A DNA stretch of 64,000 nt from Herbinix sp. (GTDB taxonomy: Bacteria > Bacillota > Clostridia > Lachnospirales > Lachnospiraceae). Below, piece after piece: positions 63,793 to 64,000 of the stretch (position 1 is the first letter of the stretch; each line of letters starts with the position of its first letter). Made by a program: the position numbers and the translations under genes. Location: contig JAQZBN010000002.1 of the NCBI GenBank assembly GCA_029238935.1, positions 62,001 to 126,000 on the forward strand. Reading direction: 5' to 3'. The notes under the pieces are model-generated. The model had not been told where the DNA came from and did no database searches. It worked only from the letters and a program-made list of their open reading frames with translations.

Positions 63793-64000
63793 ATGGATAT
63801 TTTAGAGTTAGCTCTTTCTATGGAGTTGGATTTAGAGAATTTTTATTTAAAACAAGCTGATTTACACAAAGAGAATAGTTTAGCTGTCGTATTTACTCTA
63901 TTAGCCAAAGAAGAAAATAATCATGCTACTATATTAAAGCGCAAAGCAGATAAACTTACATTATCTCTGGAAGACAGTGATATTCTTTCCGAAGTTCGAT
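63793..64000 (+). CDS. Ferritin/rubrerythrin-like protein, N-terminal part (runs off the window)
   Basis: The first 69 codons of a gene cut by the window end. The product starts MDILELALSMELDLENFYLKQA and continues with KEENNHATILKRKAD; the E..E and the EExxH pattern of the ferritin-like di-iron fold are visible (Glu17 region and KEENNH). These proteins reduce peroxide or store iron in anaerobes. A GAGG stretch lies about 10 bases before the ATG. The rubredoxin domain that would mark a rubrerythrin is outside. The PerR-like box upstream fits an oxidative-stress role. Confidence 0.72.
   Translation, partial: MDILELALSMELDLENFYLKQADLHKENSLAVVFTLLAKEENNHATILKRKADKLTLSLEDSDILSEVR

Overview
The window reads as a low-GC (mid-30s percent by eye), Gram-positive anaerobe of the Clostridia. 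It looks most like a saccharolytic, plant-polymer-degrading member of the Lachnospiraceae, of the Clostridium (Lachnoclostridium) phytofermentans type. This is inferred from protein families: secreted GH2 and CE2 enzymes, YesM/YesN sugar sensing, a Wadjet-like JetABC set of the clostridial kind, strong AGGAGG ribosome binding sites and U-tailed terminators. No rRNA, tRNA, CRISPR array, insertion sequence or prophage was seen.

Layout. Positions 1-4750: the end of an EAL c-di-GMP phosphodiesterase, converging on a four-gene operon that matches the SiaABCD phospho-switch (PP2C phosphatase, GHKL-type kinase, SiaC phosphoprotein, GGEEF diguanylate cyclase), then a serine esterase whose leader can mask its own ribosome binding site. 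Positions 4900-6200: a flavin reductase and a small membrane protein. Positions 6355-13109: a minus-strand operon encoding a JetABC/MksFEB SMC-like complex with no JetD nuclease, followed by a membrane-anchored metallophosphoesterase that seems to start at ATT. Positions 13333-19972: a secreted LRR/Ig-like protein and a complete branched-chain amino acid ABC transporter (livKHMGF). Positions 20230-33752: a hybrid histidine kinase and a sugar locus with a sorbitol-type dehydrogenase, ribose-type ABC transporter, YesN/YesM two-component pair, a sugar-binding lipoprotein and an SDR. Positions 34120-38258: a YqeY protein, a decayed BNR protein, a yvl-like envelope cluster and a protein carrying both Asp-rich motifs of class I isoprenoid synthases. 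Positions 38314-49503: CE2 esterase, NUDIX hydrolase, two large secreted GH2 enzymes and an AraC regulator. Positions 49838-57546: an FMN hydroxy-acid oxidase, PdaA deacetylase, TerC, SDR/LysR divergent pair, BBE-type FAD oxidase and a C39-like peptidase. Positions 57621-63090: an oligopeptide ABC operon. The window ends inside a ferritin/rubrerythrin-like gene behind a PerR-like box.

How the genes work together. Three themes stand out: c-di-GMP signalling (EAL plus Sia module), carbohydrate capture and sensing (GH2/CE2 enzymes, sugar ABC transporter, YesMN with a binding protein), and peptide/amino-acid uptake (liv and opp operons). Four copies of a long palindrome built on GTGCCTGAC/GTCAGGCAC arms sit at gene ends, where they probably terminate transcription. 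In two cases the palindrome also supplies the last codons and stop of a gene.

All functional calls are from motif reading only; no database search was possible.
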